64,000 bases of DNA from Mimachlamys varia (taxonomy: Eukaryota; Mollusca; Bivalvia; Pectinida; Pectinidae): positions 4,088,001 through 4,152,000 of the forward strand of contig OX392527.1 of NCBI GenBank assembly GCA_947623455.1. Reading direction: 5' to 3'. The notes under the pieces were generated by a model. That model worked only from the letters and a program-made list of their open reading frames with translations. It was not told the DNA's origin and ran no database searches. Both the position numbers and the translations under genes were made by a program. Shown here piece by piece: positions 50,490 through 60,619 of the stretch (positions within the stretch are counted from its first letter, which is position 1; every line of letters starts with the position of its first letter).

Positions 50490-52035
50490 TTGGTAAATAC
50501 TTAACTTCAATGGTAAACGATTGGCCTCTAGCTTCAATGGTTAACCTTGATCACTAACTTTAATGCTTAACATCGATCCCTACCCTCAATGGTAAACCCC
50601 TGGTCCCTAATTTTAATGGTAAACGATTGACCTTTAACTTAAATGGTTAACATTGGATTCTAGCTTCAATGCTAATCGATTGACCACTAACTTCAATGGT
50701 AAACAACTGATCTCTAACTTCAATGGTAAACGTCTGACCCCTTACTTCAATGTTAATCGATTGACCCCTTACTTCAAAGGTAAACGTCTGATCCCTAACT
50801 TCAATGGTAAACGTCTGATCCCTAACTTCAATGGTAAACGTCTGACCCAAAACTTCAATGGTAAACGTCTGACCCCTTACATCAATGTTAATCGATTGAC
50901 CCCTTACTCCAAAGGTAAACGTCTGATCCCTAACTTCAATGGTAAACGTCTGACCCCTTACATCAATGTTAATCGATTGACCCCTTACTCCAAAGGTAAA
51001 CGTCTGACCCCTAACTTCAATGGTAAACGTCTGATCCCTAACTTCAATGGTAAACGTCTGATCCCTAACTTCAATGGTAAACGTCTGACTCCTTACTTCA
51101 ATGGTAAACATCTGATCCCTAACTTCAATGGTAAACATCTGATCCCTAACTTCAATGGTAAACGTCTTACCCCTAACTTCAATGGTTAACGTCTGATCCC
51201 TAACTTCAATGGTAAACATCTGATCCCTAACTTCAATGGTAAACATCTGATCCCTAACTTCAATGGTAAACGTCTTACCCCTAACTTCAATGGTTAACGT
51301 CTGATCCCTAACTTCAATGGTAAACGTCTAACCCCTTACTTCAATAGTTAACGTCTGATCCCTAACTTCAATGGTTAACGTCTGATCCCTAACTTCAATG
51401 GTAAACATCTGATCCCTAACTTCAATCGTAAACGTCTGATCCCTAACTTCAATGGTAAACGTCTGATCCCTAACTTCAATGGTAAACATCTTACCCCTTA
51501 CTTCAATGATTAACGTGTGATCCCTAACTTCAATGGTTAACGTCTGATTCCTTACTTCAATGGTTAACGTCTGACCCCTAACTTCAATGGTAAACATCTT
51601 ACCCCTTACTTCAATGATTAACGTCTGATTCCTTACTTCAATGGTTAACGTCTGACCCCTAACTTCAATGGTAAACATCTTACCCCTTACTTCAATGATT
51701 AACGTCTGACTCCTTACTTCAATGGTAAACGTCTGATCCCTTACTTCAATGGTAAACGTCTGATCCCTTACTTCAATGGTAAACGTCTGATCCCTTACTT
51801 CAATGGTAAACGTCTGATCCCTAACTTCAATGGTAAACGTCTGATCCCTTACTTCAATGGTAAACGTCTGATCCCTTACTTCAATGGTAAACGTCTGATC
51901 CCTTACTTCAATGGTAAACGTCTGATCCCTAACTTCAATGGTAAACGTCTGATCCCTTACTTCAATGGTAAACGTCTGATCCCTAACTTCAATGGTTAAC
52001 GTCTGATCCCTAACTTCAATGGTTAACGTCTGACC
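50490..52035. repeat. Minisatellite array, 27-bp unit, about 57 copies
   Basis: The unit is TTCAATGGTAAACGTCTGAT followed by CCCTAAC. The unit is a multiple of 3, so the minus strand encodes 9-residue repeats (FTIEVRDQT) from 52098 to 51328 (256 codons) and, in the same frame after a single stop caused by CTAACC in place of CTGACC, from 51246 to 50647 (199 codons). The plus strand is also open at 50653-51189 (RLTPYFNGK repeats). Left-end units (50490-50700) are diverged. It is most simply a noncoding minisatellite. Confidence 0.96.
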
Positions 52036-52810
52036 GTATTGTAATGTAATGATTACCTGTACATAACTATTTCTAACGTCGTGGTACCTCACCGTCACAT
52101 TTTTTGACGTGAACTATTTAAGCAGTCAGCCTTTTACCCTTACTTACTACTCACTTAATGGGTGACCCTTATTGTAAAATTTCTGGTCTTAGATTATGTG
52201 ACATCACCACTCAAAAATATACACGTACCGACGAAATTAAATCGACCATTTCATTGGCTAGGCAAGCCTCGGGGTAGCACGCGAGCCTCGTAAGAATACG
52301 TGATGTTTTACAAATTATCGCGATGAGAGATAACGAAACCTGACCTCAGGTAACACACGTTATCGACAGGAATGGCGTAACAGTATCACATATACAGTGT
52401 CAATGGGGTCCTCTCCAGGTCGGACCACTGGGCCGGCGGATACCCGTATGAGCCGGGTGGAGGATGGTGTTGGATTATACAATAACCAGAGACAGTCGGG
52501 ACCAGGGACTGTCTGTCTCCTCTTAACAGTATGGGTAGCTCCATTAAGCTCTTTTTAATGAATTTATTTGATATCTCATGTTTTATTTGAGCGGAAAAAA
52601 TGACACTTGACTTATTGCCGTAGGTGGTCAAAACAGGTTACAATTGTACGGCGGTATCATGACCTGCTCTGTACCTCCGAATTGTTTCGGTACATTTTGT
52701 ATATTGTAGAAGACTTTGTCCTTGACCGTCATATATACTTTGTATATAAGCAGGTGTACTTTCTAATGGGCATTATTTAGCACTATCGGCCTCGGTTTGA
52801 ATTATAAAGT
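52036..52810. other. Spacer with moderately GC-rich segment, no gene recognised
   Basis: The segment 52240-52500 is less AT-rich (TTTCATTGGCTAGGCAAGCC, GGTCGGACCACTGGGCCGG). The 81-codon minus ORF at 52386-52631 has no recognised motif. Confidence 0.45.
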
Positions 52811-52959
52811 TCAGTGTTTAAGCGCTAGATATCATAGTAAGTTTAAGCGCTATAAATCATGGTTTAAGTGCTTGATACATGTATTATAGAGGTTCATGTA
52901 CAAGAGATCATAGTTAATTTATGTGCTAGTCTTAAATAGTTCATGTGCCAGAAAAAAAG
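52811..52959. repeat. Degenerate minisatellite, left of the R7 insertion
   Basis: Diverged units of GTTTAAGCGCTAGATATCAT and TAGTTCATGTGCCAG type. The same kind of unit (TAGTTCAAGTGCCAGCGATA, TAGTTCACATGCTAGAGAT) resumes at 54963-55045 on the far side of the retroelement, so the element inserted into this array. Confidence 0.7.
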
Positions 52960-53072
52960 AAAACAACAAAACTTTAATTCGAACTCAAAATCGATTAAAC
53001 TAGAGGCAAAATATGAGCAAAGGAAAGATTTACATGCATACCCTTGTAAAAGTACAGGAGAATAAGACCAGG

Positions 53073-53578
53073 ACCCAGTTGTTCAGAAGGTGATTAGCTT
53101 AACCAGTGATTAGCGCAAATTTTGATTATCCTGCAACTTTAATATTAAACCATAGATTTAGTTACATCTTTGCAGGTACAATGTATCATATATACGATAG
53201 TGTCAATTAATCTTTGCAGGTACAATGTATCATATATACGATAGTGTCAATTAATCTTTGCAGGTACAATGTATCATATATACGATATTGTCAATTAATC
53301 TTTGCAGGTACAATGTATCATATATACGATAGTGTCAATTAATCTTTGCAGGTACAATGTATCATATATACGATAGTGTTAATTAATCTTTGCAGGTACA
53401 ATGTATCATATATACGATAGTGTTAATTAATCTTTGCAGGTACAATGTATCATATATACGATAGTGTCAATTAAAATGCAAAATTTTAAGATTTTACCTT
53501 GTTTATTGACAGAATTATTTAAGTTTGGGAAATGTCGTTAAACAGTGATTAGGCTAATCACCCTTTGAACAACTGGGC
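53073..53578. mobile_element. 506-bp MITE with inverted ends and 5-bp target duplication
   Basis: The left end ACCCAGTTGTTCAGAAGGTG and the right end, read as its complement GCCCAGTTGTTCAAAGGGTG, form terminal inverted repeats of about 40-50 bp that continue as ATTAGCTTAACCAGTGATTA and ATTAGCCTAATCACTGTTTA. CCAGG lies on both sides (53068-53072 and 53579-53583). Removing the element and one CCAGG restores the retroelement tail ACCAGGTGTTACGG found in the other copies, which gives good evidence of insertion. No ORF, so it is nonautonomous. The superfamily is not determined. Confidence 0.85.
53167..53474. repeat. Seven 44-bp tandem repeats inside the MITE
   Basis: Units start exactly at 53167, 53211, 53255, 53299, 53343, 53387 and 53431: TCTTTGCAGGTACAATGTAT followed by CATATATACGATAGTGTCAA and TTAA. 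Only one or two bases differ among units. A tandem core between inverted ends resembles the architecture of the bivalve pearl-type elements. Confidence 0.97.
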
Positions 53579-53729
53579 CCAGGTGTTACGGAAGAGTAAG
53601 CGTCTTGTGTTTCATCGACGATACCCGCCATGTAATCTAGGTCAGATCCAAGTAAATGGCATGGCCTAAAAGTGAGAACTGAGACATAATTCTCAATTAA
53701 AAAAAAACAGGCACACCAATGAGCATATT

Positions 53730-53945
53730 CAAAAACGTCGATCTTCATAGCATACAAGGATTTAGAATAGTTCTCAATGAGACCAAGATGGCGGCCATAA
53801 AACTTGCTCTTAGTTGCCATCAACCTGTATCTCTCGAATCCCTAAGACGTAATTTGTTTGAAAGCAGCTGATAGCTATCACGAAAATCTTGATGTTCAGA
53901 ACAAACCCTAGAATAACGAATCTACTGCGACCATAAGATGGAGAA
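53730..53945 (-). pseudogene. RT-Y protein C-terminal segment
   Basis: Minus-strand reading gives pieces IRYSRVCSEHQDFRDSY and LLSNKLRLRDSRDTG in one frame, then MATKSKFYGRHLGLIENYSK and SLYAMKIDVF in another. They line up with RLPTNKLTTQGFERL and SKLYGRHIYLIERY at 12.2 kb. A stop and frameshifts separate the blocks. The segment is cut from the rest of the RT by the foldback insertion just upstream. Confidence 0.72.
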
Positions 53946-53948
53946 ATA

Positions 53949-54120
53949 GAGGTTACACAACGAGTGGTTGTTGGATATGGAATTTATTTCATTCGAGTTG
54001 ATTATTTTTTTAAAGTTACAAAAGACACGAGCTTTAGCGAGTGTCTTTTGTAACTTTTTAAAAATAATTAACGAGAGTGAAATAAATTCCATATCAAATA
54101 ACCACGAGTCGTGTGACCTG
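53949..54120. mobile_element. Foldback palindrome F2 (nested in R7)
   Basis: The left arm AGGTTACACAACGAGTGGTT, GATATGGAATTTATTTCA and AAAGTTACAAAAGACAC mirrors the right arm GTGTCTTTTGTAACTTT, TGAAATAAATTCCATATC and CGAGTCGTGTGACCTG. The arms are about 85 bp and the apex GAGCTTTAGCGAG (54029-54041) includes TAGCG. The insertion continues to about 54418 with a non-palindromic part carrying GACGTCGTCAACAATCG and GACGACGTCAACAATCG. It ends in GTGGTAGAAACAGG, the complement of CCTGTTTCTACCAC at 54117. Confidence 0.85.
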
Positions 54121-54418
54121 TTTCTACCACAATATTAAATCGGCAGTGTCAGTGTTGATTTTTGGAGTGAACCGCGGACTATTTGCGCGAAAACGCATCA
54201 TCTCGCATATATTCCCGCCAAGTTGTGACGTCGTCAACAATCGATGACGACGTCAACAATCGTGATGTCCGGTCAAAGTTCAACTTCTCAACCAATTAAA
54301 AGTCCGGAATGTCATATTCCACTAGTGGAATATAACATATATTTATCCAACAGCAAGCACGTTTATCCAATGGTCTGAGAGTGGAATAACACGGGGAATA
54401 GTGGTAGAAACAGGGATA
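54121..54418. mobile_element. Tail of the F2 element
   Basis: Begins CTGTTTCTACCACAATATTA and ends GAATAGTGGTAGAAACAGGG, a 14-bp inverted repeat bounding about 300 bp. It contains two copies of GACGTCAACAATCG-type motif and TTCCACTAGTGGAATA, a 14-bp palindrome near 54318. No ORF of its own. Confidence 0.6.
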
Positions 54419-54419
54419 T

Positions 54420-54760
54420 TCCTATCAAGAAAGGGGGAGTTCACGATCGGATAATCGAAATCGTTTTGTTTATCGTACAGTTTAATAGTACACTGTCCAT
54501 GTTGGTCATAGTTTAAGTAAAGATCGAGGTAAGAAGCTGATGTAGAAAAGTATGTTGTATCCTTGATTTCAAGTTCTGAGGGGTTTATAAGATCGACTTG
54601 GTCAGCAAGCTTCTTGTTGTTTATAGACAACACATCGGCGATTTGGCAAAGTTTTTTTGTTACCTGTCCTGATATTCAGCCTCGTGTGAAAACAAACACA
54701 AAAGAGTGGAGCACATTTTGTTTCCATTGGAATGCCAACTGTCTGTTTGAAAACTTAGCA
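54420..54760 (-). pseudogene. Reverse transcriptase fragment (RT-Y) with LYDKQNDFDYPIVNSPF block
   Basis: Minus-strand reading gives GIPMETKCAPLF near 54730 (the P.GT.CAPL palm motif), then SINNKKLADQVDLINPSELE, IKDTTYFSTSASYLDLYLNY, and LYDKQNDFDYPIVNSPFLDR ending at about 54420. This matches the 30.7-30.9-kb copy block for block, but is much better preserved after the catalytic loop. The YIDD motif itself is damaged (RCVVYKQQEA occupies its place in another frame). The reading frame runs into the F2 insertion after NIPVSTT. Confidence 0.82.
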
Positions 54761-54962
54761 AAGATATTGTCCACCAGGAATTCAACCCTTCGTACACGTA
54801 CTGTACTATACCTTCCCCAGTATCTTTCATCCTAGCTTTTGTGTGTTTTTCACAAAGTATGCTCCAAGATAGCCAACAACCATGTATTTATATCATCGTT
54901 CACCATTCTTCGAAAAGAAAGCTCTCTACAATCATGAGAGACCGAAGGTGTTCGTTGAGTTT

Positions 54963-55045
54963 AAAATAATAGTTAGTTCAAGTGCCAGCGATAATAGTTA
55001 GTTCACATGCTAGAGATATTGGTGAGTTCAAACATTAAACTATGA
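54963..55045. repeat. Degenerate minisatellite, right of the R7 insertion
   Basis: ATAGTTAGTTCAAGTGCCAG and ATAGTTAGTTCACATGCTAG continue the array interrupted at 52959. Confidence 0.65.
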
Positions 55046-55075
55046 ATACAATATGCATGTATTTCGTGGTCAGCT

Positions 55076-55388
55076 GATGACGTAATATATTAAAATGTAG
55101 TCTGGTTCAATAATATTCCTGTCCTGGGATAACATGAAGACATGCCCCTGTGTTAGACGCTCAAATGACTACCGTTAATTATTGGCGCCAATTTTATTCA
55201 AATTATATATATGGCTGTTCCGCCAAGATCGTTTAAGGTACAATGCAAATACAAACGCAGTTAATGAATTGTTTATTCAAGAAACAATCAATAAGTAAAA
55301 CGATTGTTCTATAGTAAAATTGTATGAAAATTGGTTACATCCATACCAATCATGAAACCGATATAAGGTTAATGGCTTTGCTTCATAA
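55076..55388 (-). mobile_element. Family A element, copy 2 (antisense, half head)
   Basis: The reverse complement matches 7137-7384 in order: ATTGGCGCCAAT, GGCTGTTCCGCC and ACAAACGCAGTTAAT, and it starts at TGACGTAATATATTA. Beyond it, ATTGGTTACATCCATACCAA and TCATGAAACCGATA correspond to a degraded part of the F1 head. The palindrome is incomplete here. Confidence 0.75.
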
Positions 55389-56398
55389 ATCGACCACGTA
55401 AATGTACACGTATGTATCCGTACATTATAGACCCGGGCGGAGTCGACCACGTGAATGTACATGTATGTATCCGTACATTATAGACCTGGGCGGAGTCGAC
55501 CACGTGAATGTACACGTGTGTATATATGTACGTACACTATAGACCCGGGCGGAGTCGACCACGTGAATGTACACGTATCCGTACATTATAGACCCGGGTG
55601 GAGTCGACCATGGGAATGTACACGTATTTATCCGTACACTATAGACCCGGGCGGAGTCGACCACGTGAATGTACACGTATCCGTACATTATAGACCCGGG
55701 TGGAGTCGACCATGGGAATGTACACGTATGTATCCGTACACTATAGACCCGGGCGGAGTCGACCATGGGAATGTACACGTATGTATCCGTACACTATAGA
55801 CCCGGGCGGAGTCGACCACGTGAATGTACACGTATGTATCCGTACATTATAGACCCGGGCGGAGTCGACCACGTGAATGTACACGTATGTATCCGTACAT
55901 TATAGACCCGGGCGGAGTCGATCACGTGAATGTACACGTATGTATCCGTACATTATAGACCCGGGCGGAGTCGACCACGTGAATGTACACGTATGTATCC
56001 GTACATTATAGACCCGGGTGGAGTCGACCATGGGAATGTACACGTATATATCCGTACATTATAGACCCGGGCGGAGTCGACCACGTGAATGTACATGTAT
56101 GTATCCGTACATTATAGACCCGGGCGGAGTCGACCACGTGAATGTACACGTATGTATCCGTACACTATAGACCCGGGCGGAGTCGACCACGTGAATGCAC
56201 ACGTACGTATCCGTACATTATAGACCCGGGCGGAGTCGACCACGTGAATGTACACGTATGTATCCGTACACTATAGACCCGGGCGGAGTCGACCACGTGA
56301 ATGTACACGTATGTATCCGTACACTATAGACCCGGGCGGAGTCGACCACGTGAATGTACACGTATGTATCCGTACATTATAGACCCGGGCGGAGTCGA
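55389..56398. repeat. 53-bp GC-rich tandem array with CACGTG boxes, about 19 copies
   Basis: The unit is GTCGACCACGTGAATGTACA, CGTATGTATCCGTACATTAT, then AGACCCGGGCGGA. The unit is crowded with palindromes: GTCGAC, CACGTG, TGTACA, GTAC and CCCGGG. Four or five units have CCATGGGAATG in place of CCACGTGAATG, losing the E-box, and 49-bp units lack GTAT. Open frames on both strands at 55425-55799 reflect a local unit pattern. Confidence 0.97.
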
Positions 56399-57431
56399 CT
56401 CTTAGTGTGAAAGTACTTCGTGTAATTGTAATGCTATAACTGTTTTATAATTAACTTCTACCGAGTTTCTCCTATAAAAAAACATAATCCGCATCACATT
56501 GACACGAGTATAAGGTTCTATTTATCATATAACTTTTATATTCATGAGAAAATACATCAGTACCATCAAATTATTTTTTTCTATAAGGTAAGCTAATTTG
56601 ACAGTACGCTTTTCACTACCGAGACAATCATATGACGTCACAATTGTGTTATCACACATGCAATATCACAATTATGTTACATGTAAAGTTGTAAAACATG
56701 ACTGAGCAGGTCAGTTATGTGAGTGATAGTTAGATATTATAATCATAGAAAGTGTTTTCTAAATTAGTAACGAAACACTTGGGAATTATAATCAGTGATA
56801 AAATGTAAGACATCATGATGAGAGAGAAATAATGGTTATTGTTACAGTATGGCTACCCCTGGACAAGCACAGCTAACCATGCTTGTGAAACTAACGAAAG
56901 TGAACGTAACAAAAACGGCGCTATGTAAATAGCGAGGCGGCGGTAAGTGACCTACAATAACACGACTTGATGTACCTCTCAGGGCACACACTTGACACCA
57001 GCCGTATCACGTAATACGTCAGATGTGACAGACACTCTCCTTCTAAAGCAGAAACATCACAGCCATTTTGTCATTTCAACAAGGTTGACATAAAGATCTG
57101 AAGTATCAAAAGACGTTAGGAAAAGATCCAATATTGACAGAAAGCTGCGGTTGTCTGTTATAAAACCACACGAGTAGAATTCCTTAAATGTTATAGTGTT
57201 TCACTTTTTTCTGCTACTCACGATGATGTAGTGCTGTTAGGGTCTCTATCTAATCATACAGTTTCAGTTTAGGAGAAAATCGAGTCAAATATAGGTTTTG
57301 CGATATTTGCTTGAATATATTCAAAGCTTAGAAGCCAGATTAAATCTACAATATAGATATGCTGTAATTTTGCCTACTTTCTCATTTCAAATCGCGCAGA
57401 GAAAAGCGCACGATGGTGCAATCGTGAAAGT
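56399..57431. other. Non-repetitive spacer, no gene recognised
   Basis: AT-rich with one CRE-like TGACGTCA at about 56634 and a GC-rich patch near 56920 (CGGCGCTATGTAAATAGCGA). No supported gene. Confidence 0.5.
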
Positions 57432-59412
57432 GTGCAAACCATGTGTTGACAGTGTCAGGATGTGTGTGCACCATGTGTTGACAGTGTCAGGAGGTGTGCG
57501 CACCATCTGTTGACAGTGTCAGGATGTGTGCGCGCCATGTGTTGACAGCGTCAGGAGGTGTGCGTTCCATGTGTTGACAGTGTCAGGAGGTTGCGCACCA
57601 TGTGTTGACAGTGTCAGGAGGTGTGTGCACCATGTGTTGACAGTGTCAGGAGGTGTGCGCACCATCTGTTGACAGTGTCAGGAGGTGTGCGCGCCATGTG
57701 TTGACAGCGTCAGGAGGTGTGCGTTCGATGTGTTGACAGTGTCAGGAGGTTGCGCACCATGTGTTGACAGTGTCAGGAGGTGTGTGCACCATGTGTTGAC
57801 AGCGTCAGGAGGTGTGTGCACCATGTGTTGACAGTGTCAGGAGGTGTGTGCACCATGTGTTGACAGTGTCAGGAGGTGTGCGCACCATGTGTTGACAGTG
57901 TCAGGAGGTGTGCGCACCATGTGTTGACAGCGTCAGGAGGTGTGCGCACCATGTGTTGACAGCGTCAGGAGGTATGCCTACCATGTGTTGACAGTGTCAG
58001 GAGGTGTGCGCACCATGCGTTGACAGTGTCAGGAGGTGTGCACACCATGTGTTGACAGTGTCAAAAGGTGTGCATACCATGTGTTGACAGTGTCAAGAGG
58101 TGTGCATACCATGTGTTGACATCGTCAGGAGGTGTGCGCTCCATGTGTTGACAGTGTCAAGAGGTGTGAATACCATGTGTTGACAGTGTCAGGAGGTGTG
58201 CGCACCATGTATTGACAGTGTCAGGAGGTGTGCATAACATGTGTTGACAGTGTCAGGTGTGCATACCATGTGTTGACAGCGCAGGAGGTATGCGCACCAT
58301 GTGTGGACAGTGTCAGGAGGTGTGCGCACCATGTGTTGACAGTGTCAGGAGGTGTGCATACCATGTGTTGACAGCGTCAGGAGGTGTGCGCTCCATGTGT
58401 TGACAGTGTCAGGAGGTGTGCACACCATGTGTTGACAGTGTCAGGAGATGTGCACACCATGTGTTAACAGTGTCAGGATGTGTGCGCGCCATGTGTTGAC
58501 AGCGTCAGGAGGTGTGCGCTCCATGTGTTGACAGTGTCAGGAGGTGTGCGCAACATGTATTGACAGTGTCAGGAGGTGTGCGCACCATGTGTTGACAGCG
58601 TCAGGAGGTGTGCGCGCCATGTATTGACAGCGTCAGGAGGTGTGCACACCATGTGTTAACAGTGTCAGGAGGTGTGCACACCATGCAATAACAGTGTCAG
58701 GAGGTGTGCACACCATGTGTTGACAGTGTCAGGAGATGTGCACACCATGTGTTGACAGTGTCAGGAGGTGTGCACACCATGTGTTGACAGTGTCAGGAGG
58801 TGTGCACACCATGTGTTGACAGTGTCAGGAGATGTGCACACCATGTGTTGACAGTGTCAGGAGGTGTGCGCACCATGTGTTGACAGTGTCAGGAGGTGTG
58901 CACACCATGTGTTGACAGTGTCAGGAGATGTGCACACCATGTGTTGATAGTGTCAGGAGGTGTGCGCACCATTTGTTGACAGTGTCAGGAGGTGTGCGCA
59001 CAATGTGTTGACAGTGTCAGGAGATGTGCACACCATGTGTTGACAGTGTCATGAGGTGTGCGCACCATGTGTTGACAGTGTCAGGAGGTGTGCGCACCAT
59101 GTATTGACAGTGTCAGGAGGTGTGCACACCATGTGTTGACAGTGTCAGGAGATGTGCACACCATGTGTTGACAGTGTCAGGAGGTGTGCGCACCATGTGT
59201 TGACAGTGTCAGGAGGTGTGCACACCATGTGTTGACAGTGTCAGGAGATGTGCACACCATGTGTTGACAGTGTCAGGAGGTGTGCGCACTATGTGTTGAC
59301 AGTGTCAGGAGGTGTGCGCACCATGTGTTGACAGCGTCAGGAGATGTGCACACCATGTGTTGACAGTGTCAGGAGGTGTGCGCACCATGTGTTGACAGCG
59401 TCAGTTGTGCGC
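57432..59412. repeat. 32-bp GT-rich tandem array, about 62 copies
   Basis: The unit is ACCATGTGTTGACAGTGTCA followed by GGAGGTGTGCGC. Variants change GCGC to GCAC/GTGC/GCAT, GTGTC to GCGTC, and GGAGG to GGAGA. The local block with GGTTGCGCACC recurs near 57590 and 57748. It begins and ends sharply; the last unit is truncated at GCGTCAGTTGTGCGC. Confidence 0.97.
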
Positions 59413-59461
59413 ACGCTATCATAAGAGCATTGTACAGTCACTTTAGCATTTAACTATTTTC

Positions 59462-59585
59462 AGCTGGCATCCATAGGCTACATGAATGCGAACTGGACAA
59501 AGACCCTATTCAATGCGCCCTAGCGCTTCATATTGGGGTTGCCTTTTTGTCCAGTTGGAATTCATTTTGCCTATGAATGCCAACT
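59462..59585. mobile_element. Foldback palindrome F3
   Basis: The left arm AGCTGGCATCCATAGGC, ATGAATGCGAACTGGACAAA is mirrored by TTTGTCCAGTTGGAATTCAT, GCCTATGAATGCCAACT. The apex GCGCCCTAGCGCTTC (59516-59530) contains GCCCTAGCG. Arms are about 60 bp and imperfect. Confidence 0.82.
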
Positions 59586-59824
59586 AAAAGTAATTCAATG
59601 TTTATATTCACCATTTAAAGAATCGGTTAATCACATAAAAAAATCAAACTACGCTTTTTATTTCTGAGGATTCGGCTCAAATAATCTGTATATCGTGTGT
59701 ATTTGTTCAATGATTAGAACAACCACCGGCCGGCGACTGTCAATGGTATCATACGTAACAATTAAGACGTCATAATAATGATGACGTCAACAATCAGTCG
59801 GAAGGGTTATCTCATTAAGGATTT
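59586..59824. other. Segment between two foldbacks, possible element tail
   Basis: AT-rich sequence that includes GATGACGTCAACAATCAGT near 59793, a motif shared with the F2 tail and with 60119 and 60186. It may be the tail of F3 or the lead of F4; the boundary is not resolvable. Confidence 0.4.
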
Positions 59825-59954
59825 ACCTTTGATTTTGTTTTGTTTATTAGATCATAAATCCAATGGAGCACGAGATAAATTGCGTAAACGCGAAGCGTTT
59901 ACGTTAAATATACCGACTGCTCTATTGGATTAACTAAACAAAATCAAAGGTTAA
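59825..59954. mobile_element. Foldback palindrome F4
   Basis: ACCTTTGATTTTGTTTTGTT and AATCCAATGGAGC are mirrored by GCTCTATTGGATTAACT and AAACAAAATCAAAGGT. The apex CGTAAACGCGAAGCGTTTACG is a perfect 9-bp stem with a 3-base loop. F4 is the only one of the six palindromes without TAGCG at the apex. Confidence 0.85.
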
Positions 59955-60289
59955 TTCTTATATTTACAGTATTATCCTGTAAATGGTTCATAACTTTTCT
60001 GTTCAATTTAGCCCCATCTGCAAACATATATTTCATTTCAAACCTTACACACGTGAAAACAGGTCAATAAATGTAACAGCATGAAGTTTGCATAAGCCGT
60101 AGCTAGCTCCGCCCATGTCAATTGTTGATGACGTCATACAATTGTGATTCGAACGGGATAATTTGCATAGCTCCGACTAATGTATTGTTGTCGACGTCAT
60201 AGAAATTTTGCACGTTCTCAAGTATAGCTATTTGATAATAACTCTAGTTTGCAGTACAATGGTTATCGAGTGAACATCAGTGTAGACTG
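59955..60289. other. Possible tail of F4 with CRE-like motifs
   Basis: Contains ATTGTTGATGACGTCAT at about 60119 and ATTGTTGTCGACGTCAT at about 60186. Otherwise AT-rich without ORF. Confidence 0.4.
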
Positions 60290-60600
60290 TAAATATTTAT
60301 ATGTACACCTCTTCCTTCTTGAGCTTAGTAAACTCTGACTGCGACTAATATAACGTATACACAATTTCCAAATGATGTAATGAAGAAAAACAGTGTTGCT
60401 CACTGTGTATTTTCTAAACTTACCAATATATCGGTGAAGATTCAGTGGGACTATAATATTTTAGCAACTGCGGTCTTCGTAGTTACCATCGTAGCAAACC
60501 GCTTCGAATGTTTTTCCTTCGTATAACACTTGGAAGTTAATAATGATGTAAATATAAGGCTTGTACCTCATTTTGATTGCGGATACGTACTATGGAATGC
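60290..60600 (-). mobile_element. Family B element, copy 2 (antisense tail plus part of one arm)
   Basis: The reverse complement matches 62600-62870 in order. Landmarks here are TACACCTCTTCCTTCTTGAG, AGTGGGACTATAATATTTTA, TCTTCGTAGTTACC, AACCGCTTCGA, and TTGTACCTCATTTTGATTGC. The two copies are inverted relative to each other and about 2.3 kb apart. Confidence 0.78.
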
Positions 60601-60619
60601 TTACGTGCATAAATTACGG

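Larger units (their letters stand above)
52960..54960 (-). mobile_element. RT-Y retroelement copy R7, antisense, with two nested elements
   Basis: The longest copy. On the minus strand, sequence upstream of the RT core (54960-54760) is followed by RT pieces (54760-54420), a foldback insertion (about 53949-54418), the protein C-terminus (53945-53730), the 3' tail (53720-53579), a nested MITE (53073-53578), and the rest of the tail (53072-52975). The tail then ends in an A-rich stretch on the plus strand (T-rich on the element strand). Tail landmarks CCAGGTGTTACGGAAGAGTA and AGCGTCTTGTGTTTCATCG match R1-R5. It is flanked on both sides by the same degenerate minisatellite. Confidence 0.82.
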
